This document shows, one piece after another, positions 31,546 through 41,512 of a DNA stretch of 64,000 nt; within the stretch, counting starts at the first letter, position 1, and every line of letters begins with the position of its first letter. The position numbers were made by a program, and so were the translations under genes. Under the pieces are notes generated by a model. The model saw only the letters and a program-made list of their open reading frames with translations, ran no database searches and was not told the DNA's origin. Source of the DNA: Nansenia antarctica (taxonomy: Eukaryota > Chordata > Actinopteri > Argentiniformes > Microstomatidae); assembly GCA_963989245.1 (NCBI GenBank), contig OZ022341.1, positions 65,408,797 to 65,472,796 of the forward strand. The letters run 5' to 3'.

Positions 31546-31917
31546 TTGGTCTATCTTGTCTCCGTAAAGGTAAGGTGGCTTTTACTTTTTACTAACCTAG
31601 TGTACTAACCTAATGTATTTTTCGCTCCTTCTGTATAGCAAAAATAACAAAATTATTGGCCGAGATACATGTGTGACTATCGCTTTTATAGCTGTTGTTT
31701 CATGTGGGGCTGTTGATGTGGTGAAATGAGTAGCCTGCAGCTGTAGCGTCAGGATATGTTGGGATTTGAGGATGAGGATGATGTTTCTGTACCGGTACCG
31801 TTTTTAAAGTATCGATTTGTCACCGGTATCGAATAAAACCCAAACTGTACCCAACCCTAACTATATGTTTACATGCCAACTAATTAGCTAATTCATTTCT
31901 TTCATTTAGAGCTGAGG

Positions 31918-32011
31918 GGAGCAACAGAGAGACGGACAACAGGACAGCAACAGAGAGACAGACAACAGGACAGCAACAGAGAGACAGACAACAGGACAGT
32001 AACAGAGAGAC
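31918..32011. repeat. 26-bp minisatellite in hAT
   Basis: About 3.5 units of AGCAACAGAGAGACAGACAA plus CAGGAC. Confidence 0.9.
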
Positions 32012-32574
32012 AACGGGAGAGGAGAGCAATAGAGACAGAACTGAATGCACTGAACCTTTTTTTTATTCTTTGCATTATTAACACTGTTGTGTTATTGTGT
32101 TATTAAAGTGTTTAAGTGTTTTATGGTAAAGCATTATGAGTGGTGTGTGTGTGCAGGGTGCTCGTGAGTTGTATATTTTGGGGAGGGGGGAGGCTTGTGT
32201 ATGGGGGCGGGGGGTCCTCACACAAAGGAGTAGCCTAGGGCCACTGACCACCTTAATCCGCTACTGCCTATAGCTAAGTAAAACTTGTAAGTCCCATCGC
32301 TGTGTGGGCATGATTCGCGCGTGCATGAGAACATTTCGCACTGTTATTTTGGAGACCCCCACAGAGTTCAGCTTATAACTCGAACCCTGTCCTGTCCATT
32401 ATATTAATACCGGAAACCGTTTTAGACAACTAGTGAGTACACTACTCCAGCAGTTGAAAGAAACAATGGCAGAGTGGAAAAACAAAAAAGGCGCGCAAAA
32501 CTTCCGGCGCGTTCAAGGACTGGAGTCTTTGAAAATTGTAACACCGAGTAATTGATACATATGCCATAGCAGAC

Positions 32575-32755
32575 GCTTTTATCCAAAGCGACTTACAATT
32601 ACGAATTACAGGGACATTCCCCCTGGAGTAACTGAGGGCTAAGTGCCTTACCCAAGGGCACACTAGTAGTGGTGTGGCTTCAGGCGGGATTTGAACTCAC
32701 AACCTTCCGATCACAAGTCCAACTCACTATCCACTAGACCACCACTACCCCTATA
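32575..32755 (-). mobile_element. tRNA-derived SINE, second copy
   Basis: Reverse complement of the SINE family at 3221-3418, with A and B boxes at the right end and the tail at the left. It interrupts CATATGCC/TTATACATGC, contiguous in the other H2B spacers, so it entered only this unit. Confidence 0.88.
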
Positions 32756-33010
32756 TACCCCTTATACATGCTTGTTATGTTATATATTCTTTCTGCCTGT
32801 TTTAACTTGCTGTGTCTTTCACTCTTGTATTATGTTTTTAATAGTGTTTTCTTCCTTGTTATGTAAAGCACTTTGTGACCCTTGGTCTGGGAAAGGTACT
32901 GTATAAATACATTGTACTTACTTGTTACAATACACACAATCAGTACAGCATATACGTTCGACTGATTTGAAGCACGCGACCTCAACTCACTATGGAATTG
33001 CTTTTTTTTG
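32756..33010. repeat. H2B spacer with L2-like LINE end
   Basis: Contains AAAGCACTTTGTGACCCTTG and GGGAAAGGTACTGTATAAAT; common to the H2B units. No gene. Confidence 0.75.
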
Positions 33011-33021
33011 ATAGGGTGGGT

Positions 33022-33037
33022 GGCTCTTAAAAGAGCC
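33022..33037 (-). terminator. Histone stem-loop of H2B
   Basis: Perfect stem-loop on the - strand, 32 bases beyond the H2B stop. Confidence 0.95.
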
Positions 33038-33069
33038 TTTTGGGGTAAGTAATACAGACGAAAATCTGT

Positions 33070-33444
33070 TTACTTGGAGCTGGTGTACTTGGTTACGGCC
33101 TTGGTGCCCTCGGACACCGCGTGCTTGGCCAGCTCACCGGGGAGCAGCAGACGCACGGCGGTCTGGATCTCCCTGGAGGTGATGGTACGACGCTTGTTGT
33201 AGTGGGCCAGGCGAGAAGACTCACCGGCGATGCGCTCGAAGATGTCGTTGACGAAGGAGTTCATGATTCCCATGGCTTTGGAGGAGATGCCGGTGTCGGG
33301 GTGGACCTGCTTCAGGACCTTGTACACGTAGATAGCGTAGCTCTCCTTCCTGGACTTTCTGCGCTTCTTGCCGGTTTTGCTGGCGGTCTTGGTGACGGCT
33401 TTCTTGGAGCCCTTCTTGGGCGCAGGCTTCGCAGGCTCAGGCAT
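33070..33444 (-). CDS. Histone H2B (124 aa)
   Basis: Full-length H2B: MPEPAKPAPKKGSKKAVTKT tail, then ASKTGKKRRKSRKESYA, fold, and C-terminus KYTSSK including the conserved ubiquitination-site Lys. It has Arg at residue 86 (NKRRTITS) where most vertebrate H2B and the copy at 1-362 have Ser. Same protein as 55620-55994. TATA and an octamer-like element lie upstream. Part of the - strand order H4-H2B-H2B-(H1 lost)-H2A-H3. Confidence 0.98.
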   Translation of the reverse strand: MPEPAKPAPKKGSKKAVTKTASKTGKKRRKSRKESYAIYVYKVLKQVHPDTGISSKAMGIMNSFVNDIFERIAGESSRLAHYNKRRTITSREIQTAVRLLLPGELAKHAVSEGTKAVTKYTSSK

Positions 33445-33507
33445 GGTGATGAAAACAGCTCGTTACTTCTCAGAAACGAATAAATGGGTGGAGGTAGTGC
33501 AGCCGCG

Positions 33508-33530
33508 ATATAAAGGGGGAGCTATGCAAA
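33508..33530 (-). promoter_or_regulatory. H2B promoter (TATA, octamer-like)
   Basis: TTTATAT (33508-33514) and TTTGCAT (33524-33530) on the - strand; the octamer has one mismatch at its first base (CTTTGCAT). A CCAAT occurs at about 33557. Confidence 0.82.
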
Positions 33531-33599
33531 GTAGGCGACTCCTGACACTAGATTCTATTGGTCGAGTCTGGTTCTGAACAACTTTTGAAAAAACACTCG

Positions 33600-34560
33600 T
33601 TGTCCAGTTAGCCAGGTTGTCTAAGAATCACCTATCCATCAGCCATCATAAGAAAATACATCTATGCTAGGACCAGGCAGTCACAATGCTATAGAAAAAG
33701 GAAGAATTACATGTTTTTATTATTAACTTGTTTACTGTGGAGAAACTGTACTGGGAGGTAGTGGGGATTAAGAGATATTTGGGAGGGATACCACGTAAGG
33801 ACTGGAGTCATTGAAGATTGTAACATCGAGTTATTAAACACCAGTACTATAGAATATCTACTATACCATACTATAACGTCGACTTCATTGTAACACGTCA
33901 GCTCAAATCACTATGGAATTGCTCTTTTATTGACTTGTCACACTGACTTGGCCAGTTAATGACATAATGGGGGTGATATGAAGGCATATCGATAGATAAG
34001 TGGGCATGTCTTGGCGGTAGTGGTAGGCTAACTTCTTGATTGTACTAGATTATCCACATGTGAACGCCGTTTAAACCATTATTATATTTATTATTTATTT
34101 TAAATCCACCTGTCCCGAGAAATTGGCCATGCGTATGTTTGCAGTGTAGTCACTCCTGTCCATTATATTAATAGCGGAAACCGTTTTTGACAACTAGTGA
34201 GCAACAAACAAGTGAGGAACAAAAAAGGCGCGCAAAACCTCCTGCGCGTTCAAGGACTGGAGTCTTTGAAAATTGTAACATCGAGTAATTGATACATATG
34301 CCTTATACATGCTTGTTATGTTATGTATGCTTTCTGCCTGTTTTAACCTGCTGTGGCTTTCACTCTTGTATTATGTTTTATTTGTGTTTCTACTTGTTAT
34401 GTAAAGCACTTTGAGACCCTTGGTCTGGGAAAGGTGCTGTATAAACTGTATACTTTTACTTACTTGTTACAATACACACAATCAAACAGCATATAAATCC
34501 AACTGATTTGTAGCACGCGAGGTCAACTCAATATGGAATTGCTTTCTTTTTTGATAGGGT
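33600..34560. repeat. H2B-H2B spacer, duplicated unit
   Basis: No gene. Matches 56110-57090 closely, including the L2-like end at about 34370-34445 and the motif AGGCGCGCAAAACCTCC. Duplicated together with H2B. Confidence 0.8.
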
Positions 34561-34564
34561 GGGT

Positions 34565-34580
34565 GGCTCTTAAAAGAGCC
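34565..34580 (-). terminator. Histone stem-loop of H2B
   Basis: Perfect stem-loop on the - strand, 32 bases beyond the stop. Confidence 0.95.
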
Positions 34581-34612
34581 TTTTGGGGTAAGCAGTACAG
34601 ACGAAAATCTGT

Positions 34613-34987
34613 TTACTTGGAGCTGGTGTACTTGGTCACGGCCTTGGTGCCCTCGGACACGGCGTGCTTGGCCAGCTCACCGGGGAGCAGCAGACGCACG
34701 GCGGTCTGGATCTCCCTGGAGGTGATGGTACGACGCTTGTTGTAGTGGGCCAGGCGAGAAGACTCACCGGCGATGCGCTCGAAGATGTCGTTGACGAAGG
34801 AGTTCATGATTCCCATGGCCTTGGAGGAGATGCCGGTGTCGGGGTGAACCTGCTTCAGGACCTTGTACACGTAGATAGCGTAGCTCTCCTTCCTGGACTT
34901 TCTGCGCTTCTTGCCGGTTTTGGTGGCGGTCTTGGTGACGGCTTTCTTGGAACCCTTCTTGGGCGCAGGCTTCGCAGGTTCTGGCAT
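34613..34987 (-). CDS. Histone H2B (124 aa)
   Basis: Full-length H2B differing from 33070-33444 only in the tail (Thr instead of Ser at residue 22, ATKTGKK). Arg86 is present. Perfect octamer and TATA upstream. Adjacent to H4 at 35659, giving the H4-H2B end of the unit. Intact and probably expressed. Confidence 0.98.
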   Translation of the reverse strand: MPEPAKPAPKKGSKKAVTKTATKTGKKRRKSRKESYAIYVYKVLKQVHPDTGISSKAMGIMNSFVNDIFERIAGESSRLAHYNKRRTITSREIQTAVRLLLPGELAKHAVSEGTKAVTKYTSSK

Positions 34988-35047
34988 GTTGATAGTGGCT
35001 CGTTACTTCTCAGAAACGAATGAAGAGGAGGTAAACGCACACCCGTA

Positions 35048-35071
35048 ATATAAAGGTGGGGCTATGCAAAT
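35048..35071 (-). promoter_or_regulatory. H2B promoter (TATA, perfect octamer)
   Basis: TTTATAT at 35048-35054 and ATTTGCAT at 35064-35071 on the - strand: the Oct-1 octamer typical of H2B promoters. Confidence 0.88.
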
Positions 35072-35079
35072 TAGGCGGC

Positions 35080-35600
35080 TGCTGACATCCACTTCCAAAG
35101 CTCTAGTCTGCCTCGCGGGTAAATACATTATCTGCGCACGCGCGGGCTCCTCCCCCCACCCATTCCTTACTTTTTCACCCGGCTGTCGGGTTGCCTTGTT
35201 TCCGATGGCGATATGAACATGAAAACGTCAAGAGGAAGATTGAGAATGATATACATAGAACACCAAGTCCCCCAAACTCCCAACCAGCCTAGCGATTACT
35301 ACCAGGAATTGTCCTTTTGGGATGGTACGACAAGGGCATGCATTATTAGTATCACTAGATGCGCAATAGAAAATGGGGCTGCACTGTGTTGTGTGCGTAA
35401 TAATCCATAATAACCATTTTCTTGCTAGGGTGCACATGTGGGATGGTCATTTCTAGTCGTGGAATGCCAAGACTACGCATTTACTTGCGTTGACATTGAT
35501 TTGGCAACGTATGTTTTTATTCATGACAGCTAAACCCGTTGAATATACAGGCCTGACAAAATGTGTTATAATAATGGAATCAACTCTCTTGTGTGGAGAT
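35080..35600. other. H2B-H4 spacer, nothing recognised
   Basis: No gene seen. The part next to H4 (from about 35520) is conserved, inverted, beyond the H4 stem-loop at 11114-11210. Confidence 0.6.
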
Positions 35601-35604
35601 GGGT

Positions 35605-35620
35605 GGCACTTAAAAGAGCC
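35605..35620 (-). terminator. H4 stem-loop with a stem mismatch
   Basis: RNA strand GGCUCU-UUUA-AGUGCC: the fourth stem pair is U-U instead of U-A. All other loci have a fully paired (or wobble) stem. Confidence 0.88.
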
Positions 35621-35658
35621 GTTGTTTTTTGTAGGGGGTGGTTGAGTTTACGAATAGT

Positions 35659-36140
<482 letters not shown>

Positions 36141-36179
36141 ACGTTTGGCATTATGGGCATTATTGAAACAAAAGGACAT

Positions 36180-36297
<118 letters not shown>

Positions 36298-36311
36298 CAG
36301 TAAAAGAACAT

Positions 36312-36390
36312 GAATGAATGAATGGACTTTATTGTCATTGCTACAGTACAGGTACCAAACAACGAAATTTAGGAGGGGTGGCTCCCCCCG
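36312..36390 (-). mobile_element. LINE 3' tail, third copy
   Basis: (AATG)n then GACTTTATTGTCATTGCTAC...GTACCAAACAACGAAATTTA, as at 11213 and 11470. Confidence 0.75.
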
Positions 36391-36394
36391 TACA

Positions 36395-36490
36395 TAACAT
36401 TAATCAAGATGTTTGGAATGGTAAGATTGACTCCTTACAACAGCACATGGTCACATTTAGACACTATTATGACTGCAACCATTTCAATCT
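36395..36490 (-). repeat. Inverted copy of 10330-10460
   Basis: TTTGGAATGGTAAGATTGAC and TCCTTACAACAGCACATGGT are the reverse complement of sequence upstream of the other H4, showing that the H4 duplication extends well beyond the gene. Confidence 0.75.
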
Positions 36491-36529
36491 TTTAGCAATG
36501 TTGTAGTAGGAAATGTAGGCTCAACTGAT

Positions 36530-36783
36530 CTATTTTGTGGAGCTCTGCCCCATAGGAGAGCTCTGCTCCTATTGGTTTACTCCTATAGGTAGCCAATGAC
36601 TGAATTATTTATTGATTTATTCAGGGGGGGTGAGAGAGACTGTTTTGCCCTGCCCGGTAAAGACAAGGGCACTCTGAGAGGAGATTGCGAATCTGCTGAC
36701 AAAGGGTGCAATGGTCCTAGTCCCCAGGGACCAGTGGTTTGTACTCCCCCTCAATCTGCTGGAGCTTGAGGCAGTCAGACTGA
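36530..36783 (+). mobile_element. DIRS remnant (copy D), strongly deleted
   Basis: A left terminus (CTATTTTGTGGAGCTCTGCC...AGCCAATGACTGAATT) is followed at about 36620 by a piece of RT coding sequence (GTGAGAGAGACTGTTTTGCC...AGGGACCAGTGG) and then a piece of RNase H (CTCAATCTGCTGGAGCTTGA). It is more diverged from copies A-C than they are from one another. Confidence 0.82.
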
Positions 36784-36785
36784 TT

Positions 36786-36940
36786 TTTGATTGATTGATT
36801 GAAAACTTTATTAGAAGATTTGCAGGAGTAGGTACATGAAAGTACATATTACATACAAGGTCAACTAACAGGATAAAAACCCAAGAAAGCCACTGGCTTA
36901 TTTCAATTGGGGTCCTTGATTCTCAATTCATCGTTTAATG
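36786..36940 (-). mobile_element. LINE 3' end with (TGATT)n
   Basis: TTGATTGATTGATTGAAAAC then TTTATTAGAAG: the reverse complement of a LINE end (...AATAAAGTTTTC plus AATCA tail). Confidence 0.6.
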
Positions 36941-37115
36941 AATTCAGCTCAACTGCTAAAAAAAAACACTTCCCACCTACACTTAATTTCCCGCCTATTT
37001 GCACACGCCTTATATGGCTCTCCCACTCTATCTCTTCTGATCTCTTCTTTCTCCTCCCAAAATGAGAGAGAGATAGAGATGTACTAATTAAAAGTCACTC
37101 AGACCAGTTGCACCC

Positions 37116-39347
37116 ACTACTTGGAACTCATCTATAATAACGGTTATACATAAAGAAGGTAAGGACGCTACTGAATGTTCGTCTTACAGGCCAATATCAC
37201 TACTGAATACGGACCATAAAATAGTAACAGCCATTATTGCCAATAGGTTAAAGGACATCGTGCCAGATATAATAGACAGCGACCAATGTGGTTTTATACC
37301 AGGTAGGCTGTTGTCAGATAATATAAGGAGGACGTTAAATATAATGGACTACGCACAAAACAATGGTGCAAACCTTCTACTCTTAACACTGGATGCAGAA
37401 AAAGCATTTGACAGAGTGCTATGGCCATTCATGTTTGAAATTGTAAGAAGCTTTGGATTTCATGAGAATTTTAATAAATGGCTTCAAGGAATGTATAAAA
37501 ATCCAGTGTCAAGAGTAAAAGTAAATGGCACAATATCCAGAAGATTTCCAATCTATAAAGGTACAAGACAAGGAGACCCACTCTCAGCAGTTATATTTGC
37601 TATATGCATGGAAGGACTAGCAGAAAGTATAAGGAAAAATAATACCATCAAAGGCATAACGATAAAAGAGGAACAGCACAAACTGGCATTATATGCAGAT
37701 GACGTGGTTGTTTATTTAACATCACCAGCCCAATCCTTACCAAGCCTAATGGAAGCAATTACAGAATATAGTAAACACTCTGGTTATAAACTAAATGAAA
37801 GTAAGTGTGAAGTATTAACAATTGGAGAACAGATAGATTCGGAAATCAAGGAAAAATACAAGTTGAAATGGGATGCAAAGAAAATCAAATATTTAGGAAT
37901 CTACCTCACTGGAGATATAACAACATTATACACCGACAATTATCAAGCCCTTGAAAATAAAATACGAGAAGATCTTAATAGATGGAAGATAACACCTGAA
38001 TCCTTAATGAGTAGAGTAGAAAGCGTCAAAATGATGATCCTCCCACAGTTTCTGTTTTTATTTCAAACATTACCAGTTCCCATTCCACAGCGTAGCTTCA
38101 AAAAATGGAATACAATGCTCTCAAATTTCATTTGGAACTACAAAAGTAAACGGAAAAAACTTAGTATACTAACTCAAACCAGAGAAAAAGGAGGGTTTAA
38201 TTTCCCTGATCTAAAGTCCTATTTCCATGCAACTCAAATAGATACAATAATGAAATGGATGAATAACTCGGTTCAAACCAAATGGAAAGACATAGAAAAA
38301 CAAGCAATATCAATATCAATAGGAACACTACCTTTTCTGAGTCTAAAGGATATTCAAAAACATAGTGGAAATAACAGATGCATAGAAAATACCCTCAAAA
38401 ATTGGAAAACTATTCGTAAATTGTATAAATGTGATGACAAATGTATTTATTTGAGAGAGATAGCCAGTGACCCAGACTTTTTACCTAATAAAACAGACAA
38501 AATATTAGAAGAATGGGCTAGGAAGGGACTACAGGTGTACTCACAGATGTTTACAAATGACATGATAGACTCATTTGAAACCTTAGTTAATCAATTTAAT
38601 ATAAGTAATAGCCATTTTTTTAAGTACTTACAAATTAGAAGCTACCTTATAACACAGCAGAGGAGACAGGAACAAAGATCACATATACTAATGGAATATC
38701 TGATCAAAAATAGAAACAGTGAAAAGACAAAAATCTCAAAAATTTACAAAATCATGCAAGAAATCAAGATACAAGAAGATAACACTAAAGAAAAATGGGA
38801 AAACGAATTAGCAATAACAATTACGGATGACGAGTGGAAAGAAGCATGCAAAAGAATATTTAAGACAACACAATCAAAATTCTGGAAAGAATTTGCTTGG
38901 AAAATAAATATGAAGATCTTCCTAACACCGAAAATGCTGTCAAAATATAGGCCAACAGGCAATGCAGAATGCTGGAGGAAATGTACGGAACGAGAAGCCA
39001 ATCACACACACATTTTCTATACATGCCCTAAATTGAAAAGGTTTTGGGAGGCAGTTCAAGTAAAAATAAAAAATACATTTACCTTACAAAATCCTATACA
39101 TCCAGTCAATATTATACTCGGTCTTATTCCATTAGATATATACAGAGAGGGAGATAAATATTTGTACACCATACTACGTATCGCGGCTTTAAAGCAAATC
39201 ACACGTAAATGGTTGGACTTAAACCCACCATCCGTTAATAATTGGAAAAAAACTGTTGAAGACATAAAAGAAATGGAAAGAATTACTTGCAAAGTGGGAG
39301 GCCGTGAAGAGCAATTCACTATGAACTGGAGTAAATGGACCGAATGA
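37116..39347 (+). pseudogene. LINE ORF2: reverse transcriptase and C-terminus
   Basis: Open from the truncation point without a stop. RT blocks: YRPISLLNTDHKI, DQCGFIPGR and DNIRR, the catalytic LTLDAEKAFDRV, GTRQGDPLSA, the catalytic LALYADDVVVYL, and LGIYLTG. A C-terminal Cys/His cluster (CWRKCTEREANHTHIFYTCP) is as in L1/Tx1-clade ORF2. The endonuclease domain is missing, so the copy cannot move on its own although the remaining frame is uninterrupted. Confidence 0.93.
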
Positions 39348-39676
39348 ATGAGTAGGAAGGAAGCCCCCCCCCCCCCCCCAACCCTCCCCGATCCCACCCC
39401 TCCCACCCCCCTCCCTTTGTCTCTTACTTTTCTATTTCTATCCCTATAATTTCTCTATTATTTTTTATTTTATTTTTTATTTATTTTTTTTTATTTTATA
39501 TTTTCTTTCTAGTCTCTATTTCTTTATTTTCTTTATTTCTTGCTCTCTCTATAAAAAATGTAAAAAAATGATGCAGGATGAACTTAAACAAGTGAAGAAC
39601 TTGTAAAGTGTGTGAAATGAACTTATTAATGTAATGTAAAGTCCTGCAATAAAGTATAAAAAAAAAAAAAAAAAAA
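37116..39676 (+). mobile_element. L1/Tx1-type LINE, 5'-truncated, recent
   Basis: Bounded by the exact 15-bp target duplication AGACCAGTTGCACCC (37101-37115 and 39677-39691). Contains the C-terminal 743 codons of ORF2, a 3' UTR with a poly-C run (39365-39379) and an AATAAAG signal about 39646, ending in poly(A). Confidence 0.94.
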
Positions 39677-39691
39677 AGACCAGTTGCACCC

Positions 39692-40408
39692 TGGAGTCAT
39701 CCTTAGCTAGCCTAAACCTGTCATAGCTGACCATTAGAGGAGGGGGAAAGCACACACTGAAATATCTTATTGTACGGCTCCTACAAGGACAATTTAAGGA
39801 TTTACTAAACTGCTGTGCAGGTAACAGCTGCCGTTATAAGCTGTTATCCAACTTTTTTATGGTCTGTGTGCATCCTGCTCTGTTATCAGTTCAAATAACC
39901 ATACCTTTCAGATACACCTTTAATAGATACACAGAGAGCTGACTGCACCTTACATGAATGTACCCGCTTTGTCTCAGTGTTTGTGAGGTCAACATGAGCC
40001 CACGTTCTTCAGTACAGGGCCTATTGTAAATGCAAATTCCCAATATTTGGTATTGTAAATAAGGATCATTCATTAATGCTCTACTTACTACTGGTTAAAA
40101 TGCAACACAATTCACAATTCGGTTCGATTTGATTTTGACTCGTTTAATTTTTTACGACGGTGATGATCATAGAATATATTATGTTATTTTGTATTTATGT
40201 GCAGAGCAGATAATATAATATCCATAGGGGTGGACGGTCGTTCTCGTACAGGCCAGCAGGTGGCGCTGTTTGTATTGTGACACGACTCAGTCGAAGCGGA
40301 AGTGGCAAGTCAGCTGACAGCTTCATATGATCCAGAGGAGAAGCAGAATTTGATCGCCCGTTCCTTGTTTGTTTTCCCCATAGATCTACCTTTGCCAAAC
40401 ACCTGATC
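39692..40408. other. Upstream region of atp6v1f
   Basis: No further gene seen. The stretch before the start codon (about 40250-40408; GTGGCGCTG, GCGGAAGTGGC with an ETS-type GGAAGT) is a plausible TATA-less promoter and 5' UTR. Confidence 0.5.
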
Positions 40409-41399
40409 ATGGCAGGGAGGGGTAAATTAATCGCCGTCATCGGAGACGAAGACACGTGCACCGGGTTCCTGCTCGGGGGCATCGGCGAGCTGAACAAGAA
40501 CCGCAAACCGAATTTCTTGGTGGTCGAGAAGGACACGAGCATCACAGAGATCGAGGAGACCTTCAAGTAAGTCGTGATTCAACCATGTTCACCTAGAGAC
40601 GAAGGCCTCTGTCGGGGTAGATAGACGCAGCACGTCAAGACATTGTAAATAGATGCACATCGGGCGACTGAACGCCTGACAGAAGTCTACAATCTGTCAT
40701 AGGGCTGCAGGGAGAATGCAGGTCACATGACAGCGTCTCGGTGGTCGTTGTATGCTCAGGGTAACAGTACAGTACAGGCCAGGGTGAAGGGGTATCATTC
40801 ATCTGATGCCCATCATAAGGGGAGGCTGGTGGAGGTAGAAATCGGAGGACGGGGCTCATTGTAACGCGTGGAACAAAAATGAGGATTAACAAACACGCGT
40901 GTTTGATACCATCCGCACCCTCTCTCCCTAACCAGACATGAGAGTGAGCCCGTCCTCCGATTCCTACCTCCACCAACCTCCCCTTATGATGGGCATCATA
41001 GATGAATGATACCAATTCACCCTGGCCTGTACTGCACTGTTATCCTGAGCATAACCAAGTTCTGTGTTATGAGTTCCATATTCCATATTCCATGTTCAGA
41101 GTTCCATATTCCTAGTTTCATATTCATATTCTGTATTCCATATTCTGTATCCTGTGTTCCGTCTCTGATCTGTCTCTCTCGCTGCCATGCCAACCAGGAG
41201 CTTCTTGGCCCGTAACGACATCGGAATCATCCTGATCAACCAGTTCATAGCGGAGATGATCCGCCACGCCATCGACGGCCACATGGAGTCCATCCCGGCC
41301 GTGCTGGAGATCCCCTCTAAGGAACACCCCTACGACGCCTCCAAGGACTCCATCCTCCGCAGGGCCAAGGGCATGTTCTGTGCTGAGGACTTCAGATAG
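40409..41399 (+). CDS. atp6v1f: V-type proton ATPase subunit F (two exons)
   Basis: Subunit F of the V1 peripheral sector of the vacuolar H+-ATPase, part of the central rotor stalk that couples ATP hydrolysis to proton pumping into endosomes and lysosomes. Coding parts: 40409-40566 and 41198-41399, with intron GTAAGT...CCAACCAG; 119 residues, the usual vertebrate length. Recognised from MAGRGKLIAVIGDEDTCTGF, GGIGELNKNRKPNFLVVEKD, NDIGIILINQFIAEMIRHAI, IPAVLEIPSKEHPYDASKDS and ILRRAKGMFCAEDFR. No defects; probably a working gene between transposon-rich stretches. The intron holds a palindromic MITE. Confidence 0.96.
40751..41053. mobile_element. Palindromic MITE-like element in atp6v1f intron
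   Basis: The left arm (from TATGCTCAGGGTAACAGTAC) and right arm (…GTTATCCTGAGCATA) are long imperfect inverted repeats of about 105-115 bases sharing GCCCATCATAAGGGGAGG and ATCGGAGGACGGG. The centre is short and non-coding. The superfamily could not be fixed because no target duplication was confirmed. Confidence 0.82.
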
Positions 41400-41466
41400 A
41401 CACACACACACAGGGACACACACAAACACACACAAAGACACACACACACACAAACAGGGACACACA

Positions 41467-41512
<46 letters not shown>
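41400..41512. repeat. (CA)n-rich repeat in atp6v1f 3' UTR
   Basis: Begins directly after the TAG stop: interrupted CACACA with GGGACA, ending in a pure CA run. Confidence 0.92.

Larger units (their letters stand above)
30686..32389 (+). mobile_element. hAT element with exact 8-bp TSD
   Basis: TSD TCCTGTCC at 30678-30685 and 32390-32397; terminal inverted repeats CAGGGTTCGAGTTAT at both ends. The empty site is seen in the other H2B units (CACTCCTGTCCATTATATTA). Subterminal CTGTGGGGGTC / GACCCCCACAG also pair. The 1.7-kb body carries one short reading frame and two minisatellites, so it is non-autonomous. Confidence 0.92.

Noticed and set aside
35213..35410. 65-codon frame between H2B and H4
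   Set aside because: No similarity or supporting signals.
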